A DNA stretch of 14,541 nucleotides from Acidimicrobiia bacterium (GCA_021296435.1 JAGWAK010000027.1:1-14541); one strand, 5' to 3'; numbered from the stretch's first letter, positions 1-8,094 are shown. Translations and numbers: made by a program. Notes: a model not told the origin generated them from the letters alone.

Positions 1-73
1 GGACCGACAGCAGCGGCGCGGCCACAGGACCTGCCGCTGAGCCCGGAACCCCCACGCTCGTCGAGGTGCTCAC
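1..73 (-). CDS. peptide ABC transporter ATP-binding protein, N-terminal fragment (runs off left edge)
   Basis: A GTG at 73-71 overlaps the TGA stop of the upstream permease (72-70) in a GTGA arrangement and stays open for 24 codons to the window edge. The peptide starts VSTSTSVGVPG and ends in PLLSV, which resembles the start of the first beta strand of Dpp/Opp ATPases (typically LLxVxxLxVxF) after a variable leader. No Walker motif is reached. The call therefore rests on position, the coupled overlap and the short PLLSV match. By operon logic it should be a DppD-like subunit that hydrolyses ATP at the inner face of the membrane to power the two permeases. Only the start is visible, so the identity is an inference. 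Confidence 0.55.
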   Translation of the reverse strand, partial: MSTSTSVGVPGSAAGPVAAPLLSV

Positions 74-993
74 AGCTTCTCCTGGGTCGGATCCAGCGAG
101 TCACGCAGTCCGTCGCCGATGAAGTTGACGCACAGGGCGGTGATGACGATCGCCAGGCCCGGCGCCCAGACCAACCAGGGCGCCGTGGTCACGAACCCCT
201 CGTTGCCACCCAGCATGTTCCCCCACGTGGCGGTGTGTGTGGGGCTGACGCCGAGGCCCAGGAAGCTGAGCGTGGACTCGGCCAGGATGGCCGCCGCCAC
301 GGTGAGGGAGGCGGTCACGGTGATCTCGCCGACGAGGTTGGGCAACAGGTGGCGGCGCATGATCTGGCGGGTCGGCACGCCGAGGGCCCGCGCCGCCTCC
401 ACGAACTCCTGCTCCTTGAGTGACAGCACCTTGCCCCGCACGATGCGGGCCAGCGTCATCCAGGCGATGCCCGACAGCACCAGCACCACGTCCCAGACGC
501 CGTCGCCCAGCAGCCTGGCGGCGATGATGACCACCATCAGGCCCGGCAACGCCAGCAGCGTGTCGGTGAGGCGCATCAGGGTGGCGTCGATGATGCCGCC
601 GTAGTAGCCGGCCAAGATCCCGATGAGGGTGCCGACGCCGCCGGCGATGAGCGCCACCATCACGCCCACCAGCAGCGACACCCGTCCCTCGTGGAGGATG
701 CGGCTGAGGTTGTCGCGCCCGAGGGTGTCGGTCCCCAGAAGGTAGGTGCCGTCGGGGCTCTGCAGGATGTCGTCGAGGTTCTGCTCCACCGCACCGAAGG
801 GGGCGATCCAGTCGGCGAACGCCGCGCCCACGATGATGATCGTCAGGACCACGACGGAGATGACCGCCGGCCGGCGCCGCAGGAACCGGCGGAGCGCCAG
901 CCGCCACGGGCTGATCGGCGCTTCGGTCGCCAGGGACTCGGTCTCGCTGCCGCTCACCGGCTCCTCGATCCGGCCGGAGGGTTGCTCAGACAT
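70..993 (-). CDS. Dpp/Opp-type ABC transporter permease, DppC-like
   Basis: This 307-residue inner-membrane permease of the binding-protein-dependent transport family should form half of the channel of a di/oligopeptide (or similar solute) importer. A cytoplasmic N-terminal tail (about 1-40, ending in an Arg-rich stretch) precedes the first membrane helix (about 43-61). The OppC N-terminal signature LLGTDTLGRDNLSR is at about 85-98. Several helices follow, then the EAA loop that docks on the ATPase (EFVEAARALG, 196-205), LSFLGLG at about 243-249 and the family C-terminus NFIGDGLRDSLDP. Length is normal. The ATG start at 993-991 overlaps the end of the DppB-like gene by 8 bases, so translation is probably coupled. 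Substrate cannot be told from the permease. Confidence 0.95.
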   Translation of the reverse strand: MSEQPSGRIEEPVSGSETESLATEAPISPWRLALRRFLRRRPAVISVVVLTIIIVGAAFADWIAPFGAVEQNLDDILQSPDGTYLLGTDTLGRDNLSRILHEGRVSLLVGVMVALIAGGVGTLIGILAGYYGGIIDATLMRLTDTLLALPGLMVVIIAARLLGDGVWDVVLVLSGIAWMTLARIVRGKVLSLKEQEFVEAARALGVPTRQIMRRHLLPNLVGEITVTASLTVAAAILAESTLSFLGLGVSPTHTATWGNMLGGNEGFVTTAPWLVWAPGLAIVITALCVNFIGDGLRDSLDPTQEKL

Positions 994-1987
994 GGCCGGC
1001 CAACCGCTTGCCCAGGCGCACCCGGGGATCCAGAACTCCGTACAGCAGGTCGGCGATCAGGTTCAGGGCGAACACCGCCACCGCTGTGATCATCACCACC
1101 GGCAGCAGGATCGTGTAGTCGCCCCCCTCCAGCGATTCCAGGAACAGCAGCCCCATCCCCGGGTACTGGAACACCCGCTCGGTGACGATCAGCCCGCCCA
1201 CGAGTTGGCCGATGTCGATGGCGGCCTGTGTCGTGACCGGCACCAGCGCCGAGCGCATGCCGTGGCGCACCACCACCCGGCTCTCCCGCAGCCCCTTGCT
1301 GCGGGCGGTGCGGATGTAGTCGGCGCTCATGACCTCCAGCATCGAGGCCCGCATGTAGCGGCTGTACACCGCCACGAGTTGCAGTGACAGCGCCATCGTG
1401 GGCAGCACCATGTGGCGCACCCTGTCAAGCAGGTCGAACCCCTGCTGTCCTGGCGAGTAGATGCCGGCGGTGGGCAGCAGCGGCGGACCGACGCCCAGCC
1501 AGTTGGCGAGGTAGAGGCCGAAGAACAACTGCAGCATGAGGCCCAGCCAGAACACCGGGATGGAGATCCCGAGGAACGACACCCCTACCGAGGTGTAGTC
1601 CCACAGCGAGCCCTGGCGGATGGCCGAGATGGTCCCCACCGCAAGGCCGATCAGTAGTGAGAGGCTCACCGCCGCGGCAACCAGCAGCAGCGTGTTGGCC
1701 AGGGCCCGCTCCACGAAGGGCCACACGTCCTGGCCGTTCTTGACCAGCGAGGTGCCGAAGTCGCCGGTCACGAAGTTGCCGAGCCACTTGCCGTACTGCA
1801 CGTGCAGCGGGCGGTCCAGGCCCAGCAGCTCGATGTAGGCCTTCTTGGCCTCGGGGCTGATCCTTGGGTTCAGCGTGAGTTGGGCGGTGGGGCTGGATAT
1901 CTCGCCGGCGGCCCAGAACGTGCCGAAGGAGATCACCACCAGCACCGGGACGGTGATGGCCAGGCGCCGCAGGGCGTAGAAGATCAC
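986..1987 (-). CDS. Dpp/Opp-type ABC transporter permease, DppB-like
   Basis: This 333-residue inner-membrane permease is the partner of the DppC-like subunit. It opens with the classic OppB N-terminus (first helix about 8-27, after ALRRLAI). LLGLDRPLHVQYGKWLGNF lies at about 54-72 and GDFGTSL at 75-81. An EAA-type loop (ADYIRTARSKGL, 222-233) is followed by RHGMRSALVPV, and ERVFQYPGMG is at about 270-279. The C-terminus DPRVRLG is also typical. The start is a GTG at 1987-1985, giving VIFYALRRL; no strong Shine-Dalgarno is visible. It lies 81 bases downstream of the binding-protein stop and overlaps the next gene, consistent with one operon read from the binding-protein promoter. Intact and of normal length. 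Confidence 0.95.
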   Translation of the reverse strand: MIFYALRRLAITVPVLVVISFGTFWAAGEISSPTAQLTLNPRISPEAKKAYIELLGLDRPLHVQYGKWLGNFVTGDFGTSLVKNGQDVWPFVERALANTLLLVAAAVSLSLLIGLAVGTISAIRQGSLWDYTSVGVSFLGISIPVFWLGLMLQLFFGLYLANWLGVGPPLLPTAGIYSPGQQGFDLLDRVRHMVLPTMALSLQLVAVYSRYMRASMLEVMSADYIRTARSKGLRESRVVVRHGMRSALVPVTTQAAIDIGQLVGGLIVTERVFQYPGMGLLFLESLEGGDYTILLPVVMITAVAVFALNLIADLLYGVLDPRVRLGKRLAGHV

Positions 1988-2068
1988 GACCGGCCCCGGG
2001 AGTGCGCCCGCTGCGGTGGCTCTGGTGCCTGCTCTGCCGGCGGCTGTGGTGGCGGCGAGGTCACCGGC

Positions 2069-3609
2069 TCAGCCGATGACACGCCAGTCGTAGATGTCCT
2101 TGAACCCTCCATAGACGCTGAAGGTGTAGGCGCCCGGACCTTCGACGAGCGAGCTGTTCCAGACCAGGAGGTTGGGCAGCAGGTACAGCGGGATCCAGGG
2201 AACGTCGGTGGCGAGGATCTCTCCGAGTTCACGCACCAGCGCCAGCCGGACTGCGGCGTCCACCTCCCGGTCGATGGCGGCGGCCAGGTCGCTGGCCTCC
2301 TGGTTGGCATAGGCGGTGAAGTTCTGTCGCGTGAAGCCGTTCTCCTCGGTGGGGATGCGGTCGATGTGGTAGTACGAGTGCACGGTCGGATCGGGAGTGG
2401 TGCTGTTGGCGAAGAGCGCCACCGGACCGAAGTTCATGACCGGCAGACGGTTCTGGAACAACTCGCCGGCGTCGTAGTTGATGATTTCCCAGCCGATGCC
2501 GAACGGTGCGGTCATCTCGCTGACCAGGGCCTGCACGTCCTCGCGCCGCTTGTTGCCGGCCACGGTGTTCCACTGCAGGACGAGTTCGGTGCCTTCGGCG
2601 TTCACCCAGAGGCCATTGGGGTCGGGGCGGGTCCAGCCCTCGGCGGTCAGCAGTTCGGTCACTTTCTCGAGGTTCTGGGTGTAGCGCGCGAAGTCGTATG
2701 CGCACCACTCGCCGAATGTGGGATTCCAACCGGCGCACTGCAGCACTTGGGGGTCCTCGATGATCGAGCCCAGCGCCACATCGGCGATGAGTTCGCGATC
2801 GAGCGAATAGGCCACGGCTTGGCGGACGTTCGTGGTGACATCGAAGTAGCGGTCGGGTGCGTTCTGGTTGACCCAGAGCCCTTCCAGGTACGTGCCACCC
2901 CCACCCAGGAAGGTCAGATCGCCGGTGAGGCGCTTCACGGCACCGGGGAAGGGCTGCGGGAACGCCGCCATGACCTCACCGGTCTGCAACGCCACCACCT
3001 CTGAATCGGTGTCCTCGCGGGGCACCATGACGACCCGGTCCACGAGCGGACGGCGCTCGGGCACCCAGTAGTTGTCGTTGGGAACCAGGACGTGCTGGTC
3101 CTGACTCCAGGACTGCTGCAGCCACGGGCCCGCTGAGATGGGGATCGCATCGTTCCAGGCGTCGGCGATGTTGGTGTCGGGACCGAGGGCGTGAGCGGGA
3201 AGCACGAACCCGAACAGGTCGCGCCAGGGGGCGTAGGCCTCGGGGAACGTGACCACCGCGGTGTGCGGATCGCTGGTGTCGATGTCGCTGATGAGCTCGT
3301 AGCCGATGGTGCTGAGGCTGCCGTCGGTGTCGAGGCGGGCGCGCCAGGTGAACCGCACGTCGGTGCTCGTGAACGGTGTGCCGTCGCTCCAGACGGCCTC
3401 GGGGTTCAGCCGGTAGGTGAGCGTGAAGGTGTCGCCGGCTCCGGCGGGGGGCTCGCCGCGGTGCCGGCCTCGTCGGTCTGATCGGCGGCCGGAGCGGCAC
3501 CGGGGTCGCCGGCCGGCTCTGGTGCTCCGGGCTCGTCGGCGTCGCCGCCTCCACAGGCCGCCGCCACCAGCACTACCCCGAGGATTATCGAAATGATGCG
3601 GTGGTTCAC
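2069..3609 (-). pseudogene. peptide ABC transporter substrate-binding lipoprotein, frameshifted and apparently missing part of lobe I
   Basis: Two frames make up this gene. The first (GTG at 3609-3607, stop at 3408-3406) encodes a lipoprotein signal with lipobox VAAAC (Cys19) followed by a Gly/Ala/Pro/Asp-rich linker. The second is open from upstream of 3446 to the TGA at 2069. It encodes the body of a family 5 extracellular solute-binding protein (SBP_bac_5), beginning GDTFTLTYRLNPEAVWSDG and continuing through TPFTSTDVRFTW to a normal C-terminus. Adding one C to the C6 tract at 3446-3451 joins the frames. Even then, Trp of WSDG falls only about 55 residues after Cys19, and most of that is linker. 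The usual opening strands (the TLDP-like segment, YEGL and LAExW) are absent, so roughly 70-90 residues seem lost. Without the repair, an internal GTG at 3358 could start only a cytoplasmic fragment. The cause may be true decay or an assembly error in GC-rich sequence. Confidence 0.75.
3446..3451 (-). other. C6 homopolymer at the binding-protein frameshift
   Basis: Six consecutive C (minus strand) sit where the lipoprotein-linker frame must switch to the solute-binding-protein frame. Reading seven C gives ...GTAASPPAGAGDTFTL, a smooth join. A one-base loss here is the simplest explanation of the shift, either as a mutation or as a sequencing indel. Confidence 0.6.
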
Positions 3610-3616
3610 CCCGTCG

Positions 3617-3622
3617 AAGCTA
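3617..3622 (-). promoter_or_regulatory. candidate -10 box (TAGCTT) for the binding-protein operon, leaderless
   Basis: On the minus strand TAGCTT is followed by exactly 7 bases (CGACGGG) and then the GTG of the lipoprotein gene. This spacing would place the transcription start on or next to the start codon. No convincing -35 box or separate Shine-Dalgarno is visible. Confidence 0.5.
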
Positions 3623-3731
3623 GTCCATCGATACCCCGCGCCGAGGTCCTCACACCGGAATCCCGCCGTCGGGCCGTACGGGCCTGCTGGAGCCTCGCAG
3701 GGGCGGCGACGACCGTGTCACAGGGCGTCGG

Positions 3732-3737
3732 TACAGT
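3732..3737 (+). promoter_or_regulatory. candidate -10 box (TACAGT) for ligA, leaderless
   Basis: TACAGT lies 5 bases before GTG 3743 and 8 before GTG 3746. It lies between the divergent binding-protein and ligA genes. No good -35 match exists at 16-18 bases upstream. The position suggests transcription beginning at the ligA start codon. Confidence 0.45.
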
Positions 3738-3745
3738 TCGGGGTG

Positions 3746-5842
3746 GTGAGTGAGCTCCGGTCGCCGGTTGAAGAGGCGCAGGCCCCGCCGGACGGCGCCC
3801 GGGCCAGGGCTGCGGAGTTGCGCCGGCTGGTGCGCCACCACGCCGAGCTCTACCACGTCCGCGACTCGCCGGAGATCCCCGACGCAGACTACGACGCCCT
3901 GTTGGCCGAGCTGCGTGCCCTCGAGGAGCAACACCCCGAACTGGCCGATGCCAACTCGCCGACGAGCACCATCGGAGCGCCTCCGTCGGCGCTGTTCGCC
4001 CCCGTGGCCCACGACGTGCCGATGATGTCGCTGGACAACGCCTTCGACCTGGACGAGCTGCGGGCCTGGGACACCCGGGCCGCTTCCCGCCTCGACGGGC
4101 CCGCCGGTCCCTACGTCTGCGAGCTGAAGTTCGACGGCCTGGCCATCTCGGTGCGCTACGAGCAGGGCCGCCTGGTGCGGGCCGCCACCCGCGGCGACGG
4201 GCGGACGGGTGAGGACGTCACTCACAACGTGGCCACCATCGGCGACGTGCCTCGCCGGCTCGGCGCCGGTGCGCCGGAGGTACTGGAGGTGCGTGGCGAG
4301 GTGCACATGGCGATCCCAGCGTTCGAGCGGCTCAACGCGGCCCGGGAGGAGGCCGGCGAGGCCCGCTACGCCAACCCCCGCAACACTGCGGCGGGCTCGC
4401 TGCGCCAGAAGGATCCCACTGTCACCGCCGAGCGGGAGCTGAGCTGGTGGTGCTACCAGCTGGGCTCGATGACCGGCGGGCCGGCGATCGGGTGCCACAG
4501 CGAGACGCTCGAGTTCCTCGACAGCCTGGGCCTGCCCGTCAACGAGGCCTGGCTGCTGGCGTCCGACCTTGCCGCCGTCGAGGCCTACGTGCTGCAGGCC
4601 GAGAAGCAGCGCCACGACCACCCTTACGAGACCGACGGCGTCGTGATCAAGGTGGATGACTTCGGGCGCCAGGCTGAACTGGGCGTCACCAGTCATCACC
4701 CGCGCTGGGCGGTGGCCTACAAGTTCCCGCCCGAGGAGCGCACCACGAGGCTGCGGGAGATCCAGGTCTCCATCGGCGGCAAGGGCAAGGCCACGCCTTT
4801 CGCCGTGCTGGAGCCGGTCTTCGTGGGCGGATCCACGGTGCAGATGGCCACGCTCCACAACGAGGATCAGGTGAAGGCCAAGGACGTGCGCCCCGGTGAC
4901 ATCGTCGCGGTGCGCAAGGCCGGCGATGTCATCCCCGAGGTGCTGCGTCCGGTGCTGTCCGAGCGCCCCGAGGGGCTGCCGGCGTGGGAGTTCCCGGAGT
5001 TCTGTCCCTGTCCCAACCGCTCGCCGCTGGTGCGTGAGGGCGACGACGCGGCGCACCACTGCCGCCACCCGCGTTGTCCAGCTCAGCAGGCCGGCGCCAT
5101 CGAGCACTTCGCCTCCCGCGGTGCGATGGACATTGAAGGCCTCGGCGAGAAGAACGTCCACCTGCTCATCCGCGAGGGGCTTATCGCCGACGTCGGTGAC
5201 GTTTACGACCTGGCGGAGGCAGATGTGGTCTCGCTGGAGAGGTTCGGGCCCAAGAAGGCCCGCAACCTCATGGCCGGGATCGAGGCCTCCAGGGATCGGC
5301 CGCTGTCTCGTCTGTTGTTCGGCCTTAACATCCGCCACCTCGGTGGGGCGGTGGGGGAGTTCCTGGCCGACGCTTTCGGCGACCTCGACGAGATCATCAC
5401 TGCGTCGGAGGAGCAGTTGGCGGAGACCCCGGGCGTCGGTCCCATCATCGCCGCCAGCGTGCGGGCTTTCTTTGACGACGAGGACAACCTGGCTGTTGTC
5501 GGGAAACTGCGCGCGGCGGGCGTGAACTTCGCCGGCCCGGTGCCCGCCGACACCGACGAGGCCCTGTCGGCGACGCTGGAGGGCAAGGTGATCGTGGTCA
5601 CCGGCACATTGGAGAATTACAGCCGCGAGGAGGCAGCGGCGGCTATTTCCGCTCGCGGCGGGCGCTCACCCGGCAGCGTGTCGGGCAGTACCGCCGCGGT
5701 CGTGGCCGGCGCCTCGCCCGGCGCATCCAAGCTCACCAAGGCCGAGAAGCTGGGCGTCCCGGTCCTCGACGAGCAGGCTTTCGAACACCTCCTGGCCACC
5801 GGCGAATTGCCGCCCGGGGCAGCGCCGGAGGGGGCGGCCTAG
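3746..5842 (+). CDS. ligA: NAD-dependent DNA ligase LigA
   Basis: LigA seals nicks in DNA using NAD+ and is essential for joining Okazaki fragments and for repair. From GTG 3746 the protein has 698 residues, a normal LigA length. The NMN-binding Ia domain is visible near the start (YHVRDSPEIPDADYDALL). The nucleotidyltransferase motif ELKFDG has the adenylated lysine at K128. An OB-fold region, a four-Cys zinc site (C420, C422, C439, C444), helix-hairpin-helix repeats (about 450-590) and a C-terminal BRCT domain (about 611-690, opening LEGKVIVVTGTLE) follow. The first Cys pair is CPC rather than the usual CPxC. The frame stays open upstream to 3593, but that part overlaps the divergent gene and is not LigA-like. 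A doublet GTG-GTG at 3743-3748 makes the start uncertain by one codon. It is convergent with the next gene. Confidence 0.97.
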   Translation: MSELRSPVEEAQAPPDGARARAAELRRLVRHHAELYHVRDSPEIPDADYDALLAELRALEEQHPELADANSPTSTIGAPPSALFAPVAHDVPMMSLDNAFDLDELRAWDTRAASRLDGPAGPYVCELKFDGLAISVRYEQGRLVRAATRGDGRTGEDVTHNVATIGDVPRRLGAGAPEVLEVRGEVHMAIPAFERLNAAREEAGEARYANPRNTAAGSLRQKDPTVTAERELSWWCYQLGSMTGGPAIGCHSETLEFLDSLGLPVNEAWLLASDLAAVEAYVLQAEKQRHDHPYETDGVVIKVDDFGRQAELGVTSHHPRWAVAYKFPPEERTTRLREIQVSIGGKGKATPFAVLEPVFVGGSTVQMATLHNEDQVKAKDVRPGDIVAVRKAGDVIPEVLRPVLSERPEGLPAWEFPEFCPCPNRSPLVREGDDAAHHCRHPRCPAQQAGAIEHFASRGAMDIEGLGEKNVHLLIREGLIADVGDVYDLAEADVVSLERFGPKKARNLMAGIEASRDRPLSRLLFGLNIRHLGGAVGEFLADAFGDLDEIITASEEQLAETPGVGPIIAASVRAFFDDEDNLAVVGKLRAAGVNFAGPVPADTDEALSATLEGKVIVVTGTLENYSREEAAAAISARGGRSPGSVSGSTAAVVAGASPGASKLTKAEKLGVPVLDEQAFEHLLATGELPPGAAPEGAA

Positions 5843-5862
5843 CGGACCGCTGAGCGGTCGCT
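5841..5862. terminator. hairpin between convergent ligA and a membrane-protein gene
   Basis: GACCG (5845-5849) and CGGTC (5855-5859) form a stem around a 5-base loop. AGC (5841-5843) and GCT (5860-5862) extend it past a single bulged G. The hairpin starts at the ligA stop codon and lies in the 37-base gap between two convergent genes, so it could serve both. There is no T-run, so this would be a U-less terminator at most. Confidence 0.45.
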
Positions 5863-5879
5863 CGATCCGGCCGTGGCGC

Positions 5880-6302
5880 TCAGGCGGCCCTGAAGCACCA
5901 GCGGACCTCACCCCGGCGGGGCGAGGTTGGACCCTCGGCCAACGGGTAGAAGACCGCCCGGGCGCAGTTCTCCCCGGCGCGCAGCTTCGTGACGGTCTGT
6001 GCCCGGCCCGGCTGGTACACGGACCGGTTCACCGAGGTGGCCTGTACCGACTCGTTGTCCGGCAGTCGATGGCCGTTCAGGTACAACTCGATGACGTAGC
6101 GGGGCGAGTCGGTGAGGTCGAGCCCGAAAGCCTGCTGCACCAGCACCTCGCTGCCCGGTTCGGGGATCAACTCCTCCACGCGGGAATCCACCGGAGGGCC
6201 GCTGTCGCCGTCGCGCACCAGAACCGCGGCGGTGATCGAGGCGATCCCTGCGGTGGCGATGAGGGCGGCGATGAGTGCCTGGCGGCGCGAACCCAGAGCC
6301 AC
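5880..6302 (-). CDS. small membrane-anchored protein of unknown function
   Basis: I do not recognise the family. From GTG 6302 it has 140 residues: a short basic start (GSRRQ), one membrane helix (about 9-29), then about 110 residues that should lie outside the membrane. The outer part includes EELIPEPGSEVLVQQ and VIELYLNGHRLPDNE. Two cysteines (C113 in GENCARAV and C136 in VRWCF) near the C-terminus could form a disulfide. The beta-rich character hints at a compact extracytoplasmic fold. The frame is open to an ATG at 6356 and further to 6491, but the longer forms run into the divergent PASTA gene. I prefer 6302 because TAGCCT sits exactly 7 bases upstream, as at other genes here. Divergence from a PASTA protein suggests, but does not show, a cell-envelope role. 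Confidence 0.65.
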   Translation of the reverse strand: MALGSRRQALIAALIATAGIASITAAVLVRDGDSGPPVDSRVEELIPEPGSEVLVQQAFGLDLTDSPRYVIELYLNGHRLPDNESVQATSVNRSVYQPGRAQTVTKLRAGENCARAVFYPLAEGPTSPRRGEVRWCFRAA

Positions 6303-6309
6303 GACAATC

Positions 6310-6315
6310 AGGCTA
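6310..6315 (-). promoter_or_regulatory. candidate -10 box (TAGCCT) for the membrane-protein gene, leaderless
   Basis: On the minus strand TAGCCT is followed by 7 bases (GATTGTC) and then GTG 6302. It shares a 55-base divergent gap with the -10-like box of the PASTA gene. There is no clear -35 and no Shine-Dalgarno. Confidence 0.45.
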
Positions 6316-6343
6316 GAGGCGGTCTGCTTGCCAGCCGCGGCGG

Positions 6344-6349
6344 TAATCT
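6344..6349 (+). promoter_or_regulatory. candidate -10 box (TAATCT) for the PASTA pseudokinase gene, leaderless
   Basis: TAATCT is followed by 8 bases and then GTG 6358. It is the closest match to TATAAT among the boxes in this window. TTGCCA at 6328-6333 resembles a -35 but is only 10 bases away, too close to be used with it. Confidence 0.45.
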
Positions 6350-6357
6350 CGACCATC

Positions 6358-8094
6358 GTGGACACCGGAGCTGCCGAGCCGCCCGACGAGAACGTAGGCG
6401 GCGGCGTCCCCGAGGAGGTGCCCGCACCCCTCGGAGGCGACGACACGGGCCAAGCCGAGGCGGAGCCAGGACTCTCCGAAGACGTGTCCACCGGCAGCCC
6501 GGAGGATGCGGCCGAACTCCCCGCCGGCGAAGGTAGTGAGGCCGCCTGGGAGCCCGCCCCGATCGCAGGCCGCTACCGGATCGGCGAATACGTGGGAGAG
6601 AGCCGGCTCGGCAGGACCTACCGGGCCACCGACGGCGACACGGGCCAAGACGTGGAGGTGACGTTCCTCGACGCCGAGGCGGTGGCCGACGCGGCGGACG
6701 CCGCGGTCCGCTTGGAGGAGTTGCGCAACCTTCGGCACCTTCACGTCCTGCCGCTCCTGGACTGGCAACTTGACCCGGTGCCATACCTGGTCCATCCGGC
6801 TCCGGCGATGCGCCTGCAACGACTCGTCGAGTCTGGGACGGCCCTCACGCCCTCCCAGACTCTGCTCATCGGTCTGCAGGGGGCCGAGACGCTCGACAGC
6901 CTGCGCCGGAGCGGCGTCACCCACGGGGCGATCACTCCGGCGCACTGCTGCGTCGACGTGCGCGGCCGGCTGCGGCTGGCCGAGATGGGCGTGGACTTCC
7001 TGCGCAGCCCGCTGCATCCCTCCGAAGCGACCCGGTACGACGCCCCGGAGACGATCCGGGTCGACGATCTCGGGATGTCGTTCGCCGGGGACGAAGCGGC
7101 CGAAGCAGCGGCCGGAATGCCAGCGGACGAGACAGGTGAGTACCCCGCTGTCGACGTCGAGGCCGACACGCCTGTGCCCGTCGCGGGGACCGCCGACCCT
7201 GGAGAAGCTCCGGCGCCGGAGGGCGACCCAGTTGCCGGGGCGGCTGCGGCCGACGTGTACAGCCTGGCGGTGGTACTGACTGAGGCCGCGGCCGGCCGAC
7301 TCATGGCGCCCGCGGAGATAGGCCAACTCGGGCGCATGGTGGCTCCCGTGACCGGGGGGACGGCCACCGCCAGGAACGTGGCTCGCCTGGCCCCGCTGCT
7401 GGCGCAGGCGTCGGCAACCAGACCCGAGAACCGCCTCGAGGCCGACGAGTTGGCGCTGGCGCTGCGGGCCACCGCGGAGATGTTCCCGCCGCCCACGCGG
7501 CTCGACGAGGCGTTCCGGCGAGCCGAAGAGCACGAAGCGACGCCTGCGTCGCCGGAGCCGGGGGAGGTGGCTCCGACCCCCCAGCCCGGCCGCTTCCGGC
7601 GCCTGGCGCTGCGCTCGGTGGCCGCGGCGGCGGTCGTCGTCGCCGCCGCGCTGCTGGTGATATTCAGCACTCCCGGTGACGACACGCCTGCTCGTGCTGT
7701 CCCCGGGGTGGTCGGCATGGACTGGTCCGAGGCATCGGGGACTCTGGAGGCCTCGGGTTGGGAGGTGCGCCGCCTGGACGTACGGGTCCCGGGCGCCACG
7801 CCTGGCGAGGTCGTCGGGCAGCTCCCCGCCCAAGGTGGCCTGCTGGACGAGGGCCAAGTTGTCAAGGTGCAGGTGAGCCTGGGGGAGCCGCTGGTCGTCA
7901 TCCCCGCCGACATCGTGGGGATGACCGTCGAGGAGGCTGAGTTGCGGCTGTCGGCCATCGGTCTCCGGGTCGGCGCCGTGCAGACCGCACTGGATCCCGC
8001 CGTGCCCGCGGGTCTCGTGGTCGGCGTCAACGAGATGCTTCCCGAATTGCCGCGCGGTTCAGCTGTCGATCTGGTGGTCGCCGTCGGCGGGTAG
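6358..8094 (+). CDS. membrane protein with degenerate Ser/Thr kinase domain and two PASTA domains (probable pseudokinase)
   Basis: From GTG 6358 the protein has 578 residues. An acidic, low-complexity cytoplasmic leader (1-70) precedes a PknB-like kinase fold starting GRYRIGEYVGE (71-81), with a Gly-loop remnant GESRLGRTYRA. The catalytic residues are gone. The VAxK lysine is T102 (VEVTFLD), HRDxKP reads HGAITP (189-194), and DFG reads EMG (209-211). The APE motif (229-231) and the DVYSL helix (299-303) remain, separated by a long acidic Ala/Pro-rich insertion. A membrane helix (about 416-438) leads to two outer PASTA repeats (about 449-509 and 512-578). PASTA domains of PknB-type kinases bind peptidoglycan fragments. 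I infer a sensor or scaffold at the cell wall rather than an active kinase. The frame is open upstream to 6112, but acidic composition and the box at 6344 favour 6358; GTG 6484 is an alternative. Confidence 0.8.
   Translation: MDTGAAEPPDENVGGGVPEEVPAPLGGDDTGQAEAEPGLSEDVSTGSPEDAAELPAGEGSEAAWEPAPIAGRYRIGEYVGESRLGRTYRATDGDTGQDVEVTFLDAEAVADAADAAVRLEELRNLRHLHVLPLLDWQLDPVPYLVHPAPAMRLQRLVESGTALTPSQTLLIGLQGAETLDSLRRSGVTHGAITPAHCCVDVRGRLRLAEMGVDFLRSPLHPSEATRYDAPETIRVDDLGMSFAGDEAAEAAAGMPADETGEYPAVDVEADTPVPVAGTADPGEAPAPEGDPVAGAAAADVYSLAVVLTEAAAGRLMAPAEIGQLGRMVAPVTGGTATARNVARLAPLLAQASATRPENRLEADELALALRATAEMFPPPTRLDEAFRRAEEHEATPASPEPGEVAPTPQPGRFRRLALRSVAAAAVVVAAALLVIFSTPGDDTPARAVPGVVGMDWSEASGTLEASGWEVRRLDVRVPGATPGEVVGQLPAQGGLLDEGQVVKVQVSLGEPLVVIPADIVGMTVEEAELRLSAIGLRVGAVQTALDPAVPAGLVVGVNEMLPELPRGSAVDLVVAVGG

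Noticed and set aside
3593..3742. Upstream extension of the ligA frame
   Set aside because: It covers the divergent promoter and the start of the binding-protein gene, and its sequence does not resemble LigA.
3650..5338. Long minus-strand open frame (562 residues) opposite ligA
   Set aside because: It is a codon-bias shadow in GC-rich DNA: rich in His, Arg, Gly and Gln, with no domain-like pattern, and fully covered by a clear LigA reading.
6328..6349. TTGCCA and TAATCT as a paired -35/-10 promoter
   Set aside because: The spacer is only 10 bases; a sigma-70-type pair needs about 16-18.
6303..6491. Longer N-terminus of the minus-strand membrane protein (starts at 6356 or 6491)
   Set aside because: The Ser/Pro-rich extension overlaps the acidic leader of the divergent PASTA gene, and the 6302 start has the -10 box at the usual spacing. 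An ATG at 6356 remains possible.
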